From Candidatus Methylomicrobium oryzae (lineage in GTDB: Bacteria; Pseudomonadota; Gammaproteobacteria; Methylococcales; Methylomonadaceae), in assembly GCF_016745425.1 (NCBI RefSeq), contig NZ_JAERVK010000014.1:78943-142942 (forward strand): DNA of 64,000 nucleotides. The letters are read 5' to 3'. The position numbers were made by a program, and so were the translations under genes. The notes below the pieces were generated by a model. The model searched no databases. It saw nothing but the letters and a program-made list of their open reading frames with translations, and was not told where the DNA came from. Shown here one piece after another: positions 26,302 through 35,700 of this stretch (position 1 is the stretch's first letter; the number at the start of each line of letters is the position of its first letter).

Positions 26302-27477
26302 TCAACCGTGTGGCTTGGGGGTTGCGCTTGAGGCAAGACCGGCGCCTAAGGTAATATTGCTTGCCCGTTTGGGGCTTTTTTGCGGTCCTCCAGATGTTAG
26401 AGCGATTCCAATGACCTCTTGGTCTTTGGTGCCTGTGCAGATAAATTCACCACTGACATTAGCCGCGATCGCTTCGTATTCTTTTTTGGCGCCCCAGCAC
26501 GGTGGATCGTTATCATCGTCTTTGATGGCGTTGCTGCTGGCGATAAGTTGGGCGTAGCGTTCTGCTTGAGACAATGCCGATTTCGCGTCTTCGTCCACTT
26601 TAGGGTTTTTGCTGCGACTCCAACTGTCTTCCGACAAACTGTGCCAGGAACAATGATGCGGCGTTAATAAGATGTCGTAACGTAAACAGTGCGGGGCGTA
26701 TTGGTGTTTGCGCCATAGTTCGCCCCAGATTGCGACTTCTGCATCGCCTCCACACAAAAAACGGTTGGTTTTAGGGCCATAAGGCTGTGCTGCAATTTTA
26801 AATTGCATGATGACACTTGAGTGATTCTTGGATAGTCGATCTTCGTCCTCTACATCCTTAGACTGCAACGGGCCGAGTACATACACTTCGACCATTTGCG
26901 TTTCCTGCTCATTAATCTTGGTGAAGGTTTGATCAACCTCAGTCAAGATTGCTTCCAAGCCATCGGTTTTGCCGTTTTCATCCTTGCCGATAATGCGTAT
27001 GCGGTCACCAGCTTCGCCGATTTTTTGGGTCTCTTTGTACAAGTTGACGCGGCGCTTCGCTTCGGTATTAAACGCTTTTGCATCTTCGCATAAGGTGTGG
27101 CCAGTGCGCCGGTCTGCGCGCCGCCACACGATTGGGGACGACCAAATTTCTTGAATAATGATTTTTGCTTGTTCGCCTTCTTTGGGCTCTTTGTAGTCAT
27201 CAATAGCGCCAAGATGGAAATGTTTAGCCAAGCCTCTCACATGATCTTGGTCTGGATGAGTTTGCAGGAAGACATCGATGTAAGGGCGGCCTTTCGAATC
27301 GTTGTTAAGGCGACTTCTCAGTTCGCTGGCGACATCGAAGTAATCCTCATTGGCTTCGTCATCAGCGCTTTCGCGGATGTTCATATCGATCAAAATCCTG
27401 GTTTGCTTGGCGTCGTCAAGCTCGATCAGTGTCATATCGCCGTTACCAACCGGAAAAAATGTAATTCGTGTGCTCAA
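26302..27477 (-). CDS. ComEC-like metallo-beta-lactamase-fold protein
   Basis: 391 residues, soluble. The metal motif is QTHPDQDHVRG (His74, Asp76, Asp78, His79), the HxDxDH variant of ComEC-type proteins. Later come NHSSVIMQF (218-226), FLCGGDAE (Asp245) and TPHHCSWHS (His274/275/279). ComEC relatives cut DNA, but the substrate here is unknown. The last 30 residues are Gly/Ser/Pro/Ala-rich and end Pro-His-Gly. The start is a TTG at 27477 with AGGAG seven bases upstream; no in-frame ATG exists nearby. It is first in the three-gene operon and four bases from the fusion gene ATG, so the two are translationally coupled. Confidence 0.88.
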   Translation of the reverse strand: MSTRITFFPVGNGDMTLIELDDAKQTRILIDMNIRESADDEANEDYFDVASELRSRLNNDSKGRPYIDVFLQTHPDQDHVRGLAKHFHLGAIDDYKEPKEGEQAKIIIQEIWSSPIVWRRADRRTGHTLCEDAKAFNTEAKRRVNLYKETQKIGEAGDRIRIIGKDENGKTDGLEAILTEVDQTFTKINEQETQMVEVYVLGPLQSKDVEDEDRLSKNHSSVIMQFKIAAQPYGPKTNRFLCGGDAEVAIWGELWRKHQYAPHCLRYDILLTPHHCSWHSLSEDSWSRSKNPKVDEDAKSALSQAERYAQLIASSNAIKDDDNDPPCWGAKKEYEAIAANVSGEFICTGTKDQEVIGIALTSGGPQKSPKRASNITLGAGLASSATPKPHG

Positions 27478-27503
27478 GTTGAAGCTCCTAAAAGAAGAGA
27501 TAA

Positions 27504-27549
27504 CACTACATGTTATGATTATTTAATAAAATAAACACAACATGTAGTG
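27504..27549 (-). promoter_or_regulatory. Paired inverted operator-like sites before the MBL gene
   Basis: CACTACATGTT (27504-27514) and AACATGTAGTG (27539-27549) are perfect inverted copies; each extends to CACTACATGTTRTG and contains the palindrome ACATGT. The centres are 35 bases apart. They lie 27 to 72 bases before the TTG start. On the minus strand a TTGACG at about 27555-27560 may be a -35 box, but no good -10 box was found. The layout suggests binding by a dimeric regulator with DNA bending or looping, but no regulator gene is adjacent. Confidence 0.6.
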
Positions 27550-27611
27550 ACTAGCGTCAATATAGGGTTGCCTGATTTGATTTCAAGGTTCCCTTTAAAT
27601 AAAAATTTATC

Positions 27612-27720
27612 GCATCAAAGTAATTGACGCTAATAATGCTATCACTGTCTTTTAGCGTGTCAAGAAAATATTGCATCAACTTGTATGATGCAATTATTTT
27701 TACTAAGATATGCATCAAAG
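27612..27720 (+). promoter_or_regulatory. Repeated GCATCA sites before the restriction operon
   Basis: ATTGCATCA (27670-27678) and TGATGCAAT (27686-27694) form a perfect 9-base inverted repeat with a 7-base spacer. Further GCATCAAAG copies sit at 27612-27620 and 27712-27720. A -10-like TATGAT (27684-27689) falls inside the inverted repeat, so a bound protein would block transcription of the restriction operon. No matching regulator gene is in the window. Confidence 0.5.
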
Positions 27721-27742
27721 CACTCACAGTTGTAAGCAAGAC

Positions 27743-28318
27743 ATGAAGCTCTTAAAGCAAATCGCCACTATTCGCGCTGGCCATCCTTTTCGCGGCAAGA
27801 TCGAGGAAGATCTCGATGGAAATGCGCGCGTGATTCAGATGAAGGATGTTGACGCCGAGCGCGGTGTAAATTGGGATGGTTTGTTGGTGACCGATTTGCC
27901 GGGGAAGAAGCAGCCGGATTGGTTGAAGTCCGGAGATTTGCTATTTGCAGCCAGAGGTAATCGCAACTTTGCGGTGCAATTAGATGAGATTCCGTTCAAC
28001 ACGGTTCTATCGCCGCATTTTTTTCACCTCACCGTAAAGCGCGAGGCTAACGTGCTACCTGGATTTTTGGCGTGGCAGATCAATCAGGAACCGATTCAGC
28101 AATATTTGCAAAAGTCATCGCATGGCAGCATGGTGCAGGCTATCGGTCGGCAAGAATTGGAAAACATGCAATTGGCAATACCACCACTCGAAAAGCAGCA
28201 TGCCATCGTCGCATTGAACAAAACCTGGCAACACCAGCTGCGGGTGATGGCCGCCTTAACCGACAATATGCAGCGTACGATGACCGGTATAACCCGTCAG
28301 CTGCTGCGTGATAACTAG
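27743..28318 (+). CDS. Half-size type I specificity (HsdS-like) protein
   Basis: 191 residues from the ATG at 27743; an in-frame start at 27710 is also possible. It has one target-recognition-type domain (about 3-150; IRAGHPFRG, DLLFAARGN, SHGSMVQAIGRQELENMQL) followed by a single conserved helical region (IPPLEKQHAIVALN... ITRQLL). Normal HsdS has two of each, as the full copy at 30912-32030 does. Half-S proteins can dimerise and direct a methylase to a symmetric site. It is the first gene of the operon, 19 bases before hsdM. It could be an alternative specificity subunit or a remnant; the open frame is intact, which favours function. Confidence 0.8.
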   Translation: MKLLKQIATIRAGHPFRGKIEEDLDGNARVIQMKDVDAERGVNWDGLLVTDLPGKKQPDWLKSGDLLFAARGNRNFAVQLDEIPFNTVLSPHFFHLTVKREANVLPGFLAWQINQEPIQQYLQKSSHGSMVQAIGRQELENMQLAIPPLEKQHAIVALNKTWQHQLRVMAALTDNMQRTMTGITRQLLRDN

Positions 28319-28337
28319 AAACACCAGAGAATTCGCT

Positions 28338-29861
28338 ATGAATGAGACCATGGATTCAATCAAACAGGATGACATCAACAAAGCCGTATGGGCCGCCTGC
28401 GACAGCTTTCGCGGCACCGTTGACCCCAGCATTTACAAGGATTACGTCCTGACCATGCTGTTTTTGAAATACATTTCTGACGTTTGGCAGGATCACTACG
28501 ACCAATACCAAAAGGAACATGGCGACGAGCCGGAATTGATCGAAGAGCTGATGAAAAGCGAACGCTTTGTGTTGCCAAAATTCGCCAGCTTTTACAATCT
28601 TTTCGACCGCCGGCATGAGCCCGGCAACGGCGAGCGCATCGATCAAGCCTTGCACGCCATCGAAGAAGCCAACATCACCAAGCTGCGCGACGTGTTTCAG
28701 GATATCACCTTCAACTCCAACAAGCTGGGCGATGACAAACAGAAAAACAACATCCTGCGCCACTTGCTGGAAGACTTTAATAAGCCCACACTCGACCTGC
28801 GCCCGTCGCGCATCGGTAAGTTGGACATCATCGGCGGCGCTTACGAATTTTTAATCAAGAACTTCGCTGCCAGCGCTGGCAAGAAAGCCGGCGAGTTTTA
28901 TACACCGCCGGAAGTTTCCGACTTAATTGCAGAAATCCTGGAACCGCGAGAAGGTGACGAGATCTGCGACCCGGCTTGTGGCTCCGGCTCATTGTTAATG
29001 AAATGCGGCCGTAAAATCCGCGATAACTTCAACGGCTCAAAAAAATACGCGCTGTTCGGTCAGGAAGCCATCGGCTCCACCTGGGCACTGGCGAAAATGA
29101 ACATGTTTTTGCACAGCGAGGACAATCACCGTATCGAATGGGGCGACACTTTACGCAACCCGAAACTGTTGAATGCCGATGAAACCCTCAAACATTTTGA
29201 CATCGTGACCGCCAATCCGCCGTTCTCGCTGGAAAAATGGGGTTATGAGGACGCGCAGCATGACCGCTTCAGCCGCTATCGTCGTGGCATCCCGCCTAAA
29301 ACCAAGGGCGACTACGCCTTTATCCTGCACATGATCGAAACCCTCAAGCCTGGCACCGGTCGCATGGGTGTGGTCGTGCCGCACGGCGTGTTGTTCCGTG
29401 GTGCCGCCGAGGGACAGATTCGTAGAAAACTGATCGAAGAAAACCTGCTGGATGCCGTCATCGGTTTGCCGGAAAAACTGTTTTACGGTACCGGCATTCC
29501 CGCTGCCATCTTGATATTCAAAAAGCGCAAAACCGACGACAAGGTGCTGTTCATCGACGCCAGCTGCGACTACCGCGACGGCAAAAACCAGAACTTCCTG
29601 CGTCTGGAAGATATTCGAAAAATCGTCGCCACTTATCGCCAGCGCGTACCGGTCGATAAATACGCCTATCTCGCCAGTCTGGAAGACATTCAGGAAAACG
29701 ACTTCAACCTGAACATTCCGCGTTATGTCGATACCTTCGAGGAAGAGGCTGAAATCGATTTACTAGCTGTACGCAAGGAGCGTGAGCAGTTAAAGGCGCA
29801 ATTGGCTGATTTGGAAATCGAAATGAACCACTACTTGAAAGAGCTGGGTTATGACGCTTGA
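28338..29861 (+). CDS. hsdM: Type I restriction-modification methyltransferase HsdM
   Basis: 507 residues from ATG 28338 (AGAGAA upstream); starting at 28308 would overlap the preceding gene. The N-terminal helical HsdM domain (DDINKAVWAACDSFRGTVDP, LTMLFLKYISD) precedes the SAM-binding motif DPACGSGSLL at about 211-220 and the catalytic NPPF at about 293-296, the N6-adenine type. It modifies host DNA at the sequence chosen by HsdS and forms the core of the restriction complex. It overlaps the following nuclease gene by 11 bases. Confidence 0.95.
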   Translation: MNETMDSIKQDDINKAVWAACDSFRGTVDPSIYKDYVLTMLFLKYISDVWQDHYDQYQKEHGDEPELIEELMKSERFVLPKFASFYNLFDRRHEPGNGERIDQALHAIEEANITKLRDVFQDITFNSNKLGDDKQKNNILRHLLEDFNKPTLDLRPSRIGKLDIIGGAYEFLIKNFAASAGKKAGEFYTPPEVSDLIAEILEPREGDEICDPACGSGSLLMKCGRKIRDNFNGSKKYALFGQEAIGSTWALAKMNMFLHSEDNHRIEWGDTLRNPKLLNADETLKHFDIVTANPPFSLEKWGYEDAQHDRFSRYRRGIPPKTKGDYAFILHMIETLKPGTGRMGVVVPHGVLFRGAAEGQIRRKLIEENLLDAVIGLPEKLFYGTGIPAAILIFKKRKTDDKVLFIDASCDYRDGKNQNFLRLEDIRKIVATYRQRVPVDKYAYLASLEDIQENDFNLNIPRYVDTFEEEAEIDLLAVRKEREQLKAQLADLEIEMNHYLKELGYDA

Positions 29862-30915
29862 TGCCACAAACCATCAACTGTTGTCGGATATTCGGCAAAT
29901 CATCGAACAGGCGCGTCAGAAGGTTTATCAAACCGTCAACAGCGAGATGGTGCAGGCCTATTGGCATATCGGCCGCTTGGTCGTCGAAGATGAACAGCAA
30001 GGCCAGCAGCGCGCAGCTTACGGCAAACAGCAGTTGCTACAACTGTCTGAACAACTGACACGGGAGTTTGGTAAAGGCTTTGATGTCAGCAACCTGCGCA
30101 ACATGCGCAGTTTTTATCTGTGCTTTCCAAATCGTGACGCACTGCGTCACAAATTAAGCTGGACACACTACCGGCTACTGATCCGCGTTGAAAATCCAAA
30201 GGCGCGGGAATGGTACCTGCAGGAAGCCATGGGTCAAAACTGGAGCGCGCGGGCATTGGAACGGCAAATCGGCGTGCTGTATTACGAACGCCTGTTAGCC
30301 AGTCAGGATCGCGTTGCCGTCGAGCAGGAAGCCAAGGCAAACACCACGGAATTGCGCGCCAAGCCGGAAGACTATCTGCGCGATCCCTACGTGCTGGACT
30401 TTCTGAATCTGCCGTCGCAAACCTTTCTGGAAAGCGAGCTGGAGCAAGGCTTGATCGATAACTTGCAGCAATTCCTGTTGGAGTTGGGCAAGGGCTTTGC
30501 GTTCGTTGCCAGGCAACAACGTATCAGCACCGACGACCAGGATTTTTACATCGATCTGGTGTTTTATAACTTCAAGCTCAAATGCTTTTTACTGATCGAC
30601 CTGAAACTCGGCAAGCTAACTCACCAGGACGTTGGCCAAATGGATAGCTATGTGCGGATTTACGACCAGCACAAAAAAGGCGATGACGACAATCCGTCCA
30701 TAGGCCTGATCTTGTGCAGCCAGAAAAGCGAAACCATCGCCAAATACTCGGTACTGGCCGACAACCAGCAATTATTCGCCGCCAAGTATTTGTCATATTT
30801 ACCGACCGAGGACGAGTTGAGACTTGAGCTGGACCGGGAACGACTAGCGGTGCAGCAGCGATTGGTAGCAAAAGGGGATGATCCTGAAGGTCGAGCCGAT
30901 GGAGTTGAAACATGA
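29851..30915 (+). CDS. DUF1016/YhcG-type PDDEXK nuclease-domain protein
   Basis: 354 residues. The N-terminal part (about 10-140) matches DUF1016_N proteins (LLSDIRQIIEQARQKVYQTV, YWHIGRLVVE, FGKGFDVSNLRNMRSFY). The C-terminal part (about 165-330) resembles a PDDEXK nuclease (QDFYIDLVFYN, FLLIDLKLGKLTHQDVGQM), with DLK in place of the more usual ELK. Proteins of this family often sit in type I restriction operons; their exact job is not settled. It overlaps hsdM upstream and hsdS downstream (ATGA), so it is clearly an operon member. Confidence 0.88.
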   Translation: MTLDATNHQLLSDIRQIIEQARQKVYQTVNSEMVQAYWHIGRLVVEDEQQGQQRAAYGKQQLLQLSEQLTREFGKGFDVSNLRNMRSFYLCFPNRDALRHKLSWTHYRLLIRVENPKAREWYLQEAMGQNWSARALERQIGVLYYERLLASQDRVAVEQEAKANTTELRAKPEDYLRDPYVLDFLNLPSQTFLESELEQGLIDNLQQFLLELGKGFAFVARQQRISTDDQDFYIDLVFYNFKLKCFLLIDLKLGKLTHQDVGQMDSYVRIYDQHKKGDDDNPSIGLILCSQKSETIAKYSVLADNQQLFAAKYLSYLPTEDELRLELDRERLAVQQRLVAKGDDPEGRADGVET

Positions 30916-32030
30916 TTTATGAAGGCAACCATAAGCTTGGGGATTTTTTTACCAGTCGTCGGGAACGCGGAACGCCAGGCCTGCCGATGCTGTCGGTCAC
31001 CATGAATAATGGGGTGGTGATGCGGGAATCGCTGGATAGAAAGATGGAAACCAATTTATCCGACGAAGAGCATTTGTTGGTGCGGAAAGACGATATTGTC
31101 TACAACATGATGCGCATGTGGCAAGGTGCTTCTGGCTTGGCTGATCGGGATGGATTATTAAGTCCGGCCTATGTCGTACTAGCGCCCAAGAAAGGCATCG
31201 ACCCTTTATATGCATCCTATTTATTTAAAAGCTCTCGACTCATTTATTTGCTTTGGGCGTATTCCTACGGATTAACTTCCGATAGGTTGCGTTTGTATTT
31301 CAACGATTTCAAATGTATTCCGGTCAATATCCCGTCGTTACCTGAGCAACGAAAAATTGGAAAAATTCTATCGACTTGGGATAAGGCAATCTCAATCAAT
31401 GAACAACTGCTATCCAGCAGTCAACAGCAAAAAAAAGCATTAATGCAGCAATTACTTACTTTTAAACTGCGCTATTGTGAGAATAAAGAAAAATGGAGAC
31501 AACTTGAATTAGAAAAAATATGTTCAATCAATAAGGGAGTTCAAATAAATAAAATAACTTTAACTCTTACCGGTAAATATCCTGTAATTAATGGTGGTGT
31601 CACACCGTCTGGATATACTGACGATTACAATTGCGAGGCTCCTACTATAACAATCAGTGAAGGGGGCAATTCATGCGGCTTTATTGCTTACATGAAACAA
31701 CCGTTTTGGTGTGGCGGACATTGTTATACTTTAAAGGATATAAAAGTCGATATTAATTATTTATTCCAGTTTCTTAAATTTCATGAACCAAAAATCATGA
31801 CTTTACGCGTCGGCTCAGGACTTCCAAACATTCAAAAAGGAGCTATTGCGAATTTTCTTATTGCAATACCATCTGACTCGGAACAACTAAGAATTGCCCG
31901 AATACTCACAGCCGCCGATCGCGAAATCGAAACCCTGCAACAAAAACTCACCTGTCTGAAGCAAGAGAAAAAAGCCCTGATGCAACAACTACTCACCGGC
32001 AAATGCCGCGTGAAGGTCGATGAGTTATGA
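30912..32030 (+). CDS. hsdS: Type I specificity subunit HsdS (two target-recognition domains)
   Basis: 372 residues. TRD1 is about 5-140, the central conserved helix about 141-182 (LPEQRKIGKIL to KKALMQQLLT), TRD2 about 190-320, and the C-terminal conserved helix about 322-365, again ending KKALMQQLLT. The two helices act as a fixed ruler between the half-sites. The TRD2 segment is far more A/T-rich than the rest of the gene, suggesting it was swapped in. It overlaps the neighbouring genes at both ends by four bases. Confidence 0.94.
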   Translation: MIYEGNHKLGDFFTSRRERGTPGLPMLSVTMNNGVVMRESLDRKMETNLSDEEHLLVRKDDIVYNMMRMWQGASGLADRDGLLSPAYVVLAPKKGIDPLYASYLFKSSRLIYLLWAYSYGLTSDRLRLYFNDFKCIPVNIPSLPEQRKIGKILSTWDKAISINEQLLSSSQQQKKALMQQLLTFKLRYCENKEKWRQLELEKICSINKGVQINKITLTLTGKYPVINGGVTPSGYTDDYNCEAPTITISEGGNSCGFIAYMKQPFWCGGHCYTLKDIKVDINYLFQFLKFHEPKIMTLRVGSGLPNIQKGAIANFLIAIPSDSEQLRIARILTAADREIETLQQKLTCLKQEKKALMQQLLTGKCRVKVDEL

Positions 32031-32788
32031 ATGCTGCCGCCCGCTTTGCCGAAATCGACCGCCTCAAATCCCACCTGGATAGCCTGCGGCCATTGCCGGA
32101 ACACACCGTCCGCACCCTGCACGAACAGCAGGTGCTGGAATGGACTTACCATTCCAATGCGATCGAGGGTAATACCTTAACCTTGAAGGAAACCAAGGTG
32201 GTTCTGGAAGGCATCACCATCGGCGGAAAGCCGTTGCGTGAGCATTTCGAGGTGATCAACCACAAGGAAGCCATCGATTATGTCGAGGCCATCGTGCAAA
32301 ACCAGGAAGCCTTGAGCGAGTGGCAAATCAAATCCATTCATCATCTGGTGTTGAAAAACATCGACGACCGCAATGCCGGCCAATACCGGCAGGAAAACGT
32401 GGTGATCGCCGGTGCAGAGCATGTGCCGCCGGATTACCTTAATGTGCCGGACGCAATGGAGAGATTGATGGCATGGTACAGCGGTTCAAGCGCGTTACAT
32501 CCCGTGGAATGCGCTGCCCGGCTGCACGTCGATTTCGTTGGCATCCATCCGTTTGTCGACGGCAACGGCCGTACCTCTCGCTTGTTGATGAACTTCGAAT
32601 TAATGCGGCGCGGCTTTTTGCCGGTGATCATTCCGGTCGAACAGCGCCTAGCTTATTACGATGCTTTGGATACCGCGCACACCCAGGGTGATTACAGTCT
32701 GTTTATCGAACTGGTAGCCAGCCTGGAACAAGCCACTTTGGAGCGTTACCTGCGGATCGTGCAAGGCAATATGGATACCAGTCGATGA
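32027..32788 (+). CDS. Fic-family AMP-transferase-like protein
   Basis: 253 residues. The Fic motif HPFVDGNGRTSR is complete (His174 to Arg185), so nucleotide transfer (usually AMP) to a target hydroxyl is expected. An N-terminal SNAIEGN (43-49) matches the inhibitory (S/T)xxxE(G/N) helix, making it a self-inhibited class II type. It starts with ATGA overlap after hsdS and overlaps hsdR, so it is translated with the restriction subunits. Fic genes recur in some type I operons; their target there is unknown to me. Confidence 0.93.
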   Translation: MNAAARFAEIDRLKSHLDSLRPLPEHTVRTLHEQQVLEWTYHSNAIEGNTLTLKETKVVLEGITIGGKPLREHFEVINHKEAIDYVEAIVQNQEALSEWQIKSIHHLVLKNIDDRNAGQYRQENVVIAGAEHVPPDYLNVPDAMERLMAWYSGSSALHPVECAARLHVDFVGIHPFVDGNGRTSRLLMNFELMRRGFLPVIIPVEQRLAYYDALDTAHTQGDYSLFIELVASLEQATLERYLRIVQGNMDTSR

Positions 32789-35700
32789 GCGTCATCCCCG
32801 AAACCAAGGAAGTCTTCAGCTCGCAAATACCGGCCCTGCAAGTGCTGATGGCGATGGGCTACGAGTACCTGTCACCGTTGCAAGCCATGGAATTGCGCGA
32901 CGGCCAGACCGTCGAGATCTTATTGCGTCCGGTCCTGATCGACGAACTGCGCAAACGCCGGTTCAATTGGAAAGGTCAGGACTATCCGCTTTCCAATAAT
33001 GCGATTGACGAGATAATCCGCCAGTTGGCCACGCCCGGTTTGGGCGAAGGCTTGTTGTCCGCCAACGAACGGCTTTACGACCGCTTAACCCTGGGTATTA
33101 CCGTTACCGAATTCATCGACGGCAAAAAGGCCCAACCGACAATTCCTATTATCGATTGGGAAAGCCCGGCCAACAATTGCTTTCAGGTCACCGACGAATT
33201 TGAGGTGTTGAATGCTGGCGGTACCGGCACTCGCCGGCCGGACGTTGTGTGTTTCGTGAATGGCATTCCCTTGGTGTGCATCGAAGCCAAGCGGCCCGAT
33301 CCGCATAATCCGCACAAGGATATGCTCAAGGAGGGCATATCACAGCACCTGAGAAATCAGGGCGTCGCCGAGATTCCGCATTTGTTTGCCTACAGCCAAT
33401 TATTACTATCGGTGAATGGTCTGGATGGCCGTTACGGTACGACCCGGACACCGGCCAAGTTTTGGGCGCTATGGCGAGAAGAATTGCTGCAAGACGCCAC
33501 CTTTGACGCGATCAAGAACACAGCGTTATCGGATAGCCAGGCTGCGCAGTTGTTCGGACACAGACCGGCTTGGATGAGGCAGTATTTCGATAGTCAAGCG
33601 GCGCAAGGCAAACTGTTAGTGACCGGCCAGGACAAGCTGATTATCAGCTTGTTGAAGCCTGCCAGGTTACTGGAATTCATGCGCTTTTTTATCCTGTTCG
33701 ACAAGAAGAGCGGCAAGATTGCCGCGCGTTACCAGCAGTATTTCGGCATTAAGAAACTGGTCGATCAGGTCACGCGTAAGGATAGCCGCGATGCCCGCCA
33801 GGGCGGGGTGATTTGGCATACCACAGGTTCCGGCAAGTCGTTTACGATGGTATTCATGGCCAAGGCATTGATTCTGCATGAGCAGCTAAAACCCTGCCGT
33901 TTCTTCGTGGTGACTGACCGAATCGATTTGGAAGATCAACTTAGCAAGGTATTTGCCAATGCCGGTGCCTTGGCTTCGCCCCGCGACATCGAAAAAGCCA
34001 AGGCCACGTCGGGCAAGGATTTGGCGCAGCGCATCAGCCAGGGTAACGAGCGGATTCTATTCTCGATCATCAATAAATTCGCGACCGCCTCCAAGCAGCC
34101 CGAGTGCCACAACCCCAGCTCTGACATTATCGTGTTAGTCGATGAAGGCCATCGCAGCCATGGCGGAGAAACCCACGAACGTATGCGTCAGGCCTTGCCG
34201 AACGCGGCTTACATTGCTTTTACCGGCACGCCACTGCTGAAAAACGATAAAACCACCAATAAATTTGGTCCCATCATTCATGCCTACACCATGCAACGTG
34301 CGGTAGAAGATGGCACAGTCACGCCCTTGTTGTACGAAGAACGGGTGCCGGAGCTGGGTACCAATGCCAAAGCCATCGACAACTGGTTCGAGCGTATCAC
34401 TGAGGGCTTGACCGACAAACAGCGCGCCGATTTGAAAAAGAAATTCGCGCAGAAAGGCCAAATCTATCAATCGGAAAGCCGCATCGAACTGATCGCGCAC
34501 GATATTGCCGACCATTTCGTCAAGAACGTGACCGATGGTTTGAAGGCGCAATTAGCGACGGATAGTCGGACTTCTGCAATTCGCTATAAGAAATATCTCG
34601 ATGAAACCGGCTTGGTTTCCAGCGCCATTGTCATGTCGCCACCCGACACCCGTGAAGGTCACGAGGAAGTGGACGAAAGCCAGTCACCGGAATTGCAGCA
34701 ATGGTGGCTGGAGCATGTCGGCAACCAAAGCGAAGAGGCTTATACAAAGGAAGTGATTCGTCGATTCGCCGACGAAGACGACCCGCAAATTCTAATTGTG
34801 GTGGATAAGCTGCTGACGGGATTCGATGAACCCCGTAACGCGGTGCTATATATCGACAAGCCGCTTAAACAGCACAACCTGATTCAGGCCATTGCTCGCG
34901 TTAATCGACTGCATGAACTGAAAAAATTTGGTTTGTTGATCGATTACCGCGGCATTTTGAAGGAATTGGATACCACTTTGGAGGCCTATCAAAATTTGGC
35001 TGAACGTACTCAAGATGGCTATGACATCGACGATTTGATAGGGCTCTATCATCAAGTGAGTACCGAGTATAAGAAACTGCCTGTGTTACATGACAAGCTG
35101 TGGGCGATATTCAAAGAGGTTAAAAATCGCGCCGATCTGGAACAGTTTCGTCAGGTGTTGATTCCGCATTACCAAACCGACGACGCGGGGGATAGTTACG
35201 ATGCTAAGCAAAAGGTACGGGAAGATTTTTACGAGGCCTTGACGGCGTTTAATTTGTGTCTGGAAGTTGCGTTGGGTTCTTCCAGCTTTTATGAAGACCG
35301 CAGTTTCGGCGAGGAAGACATTCGCACCTATAAGCGCGATGTTCGGTTTTTCAGCCAGCTCCGGCAAATTGCCAGGCAGGATGCCGGTGAAACCATCGAT
35401 TATTCGGAGTACGCAACGCGCATCAAAAAACTGATCGATAAACATGTGGTTGGAGAAGGCATTCGCGAGCCGGAGAGGGTATTCATCGTTAACGAGTTGG
35501 GCAAGCAAAACCCCGAGGACTGGAGCGATGAAAAGACGCGCAACGAAACCGACATCATTCGCACCCGGTTGAAGAAAACCATCGAACAGGATTTGCAAAA
35601 CGATCCTTACGCGCAAAAAGTGTTTTCGGAGTTGTTGGATCAAGCCATTCGCGACGCCGAAGCCATGTTCGAGCACCCATTCAAACAATACGTGCTGTTT

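Noticed and set aside
26302..27477. Calling the MBL protein ComEC or a beta-lactamase
   Set aside because: It has none of the ComEC membrane segments and lacks the antibiotic-hydrolase motif layout; only the MBL fold and HxDxDH motif are shared.
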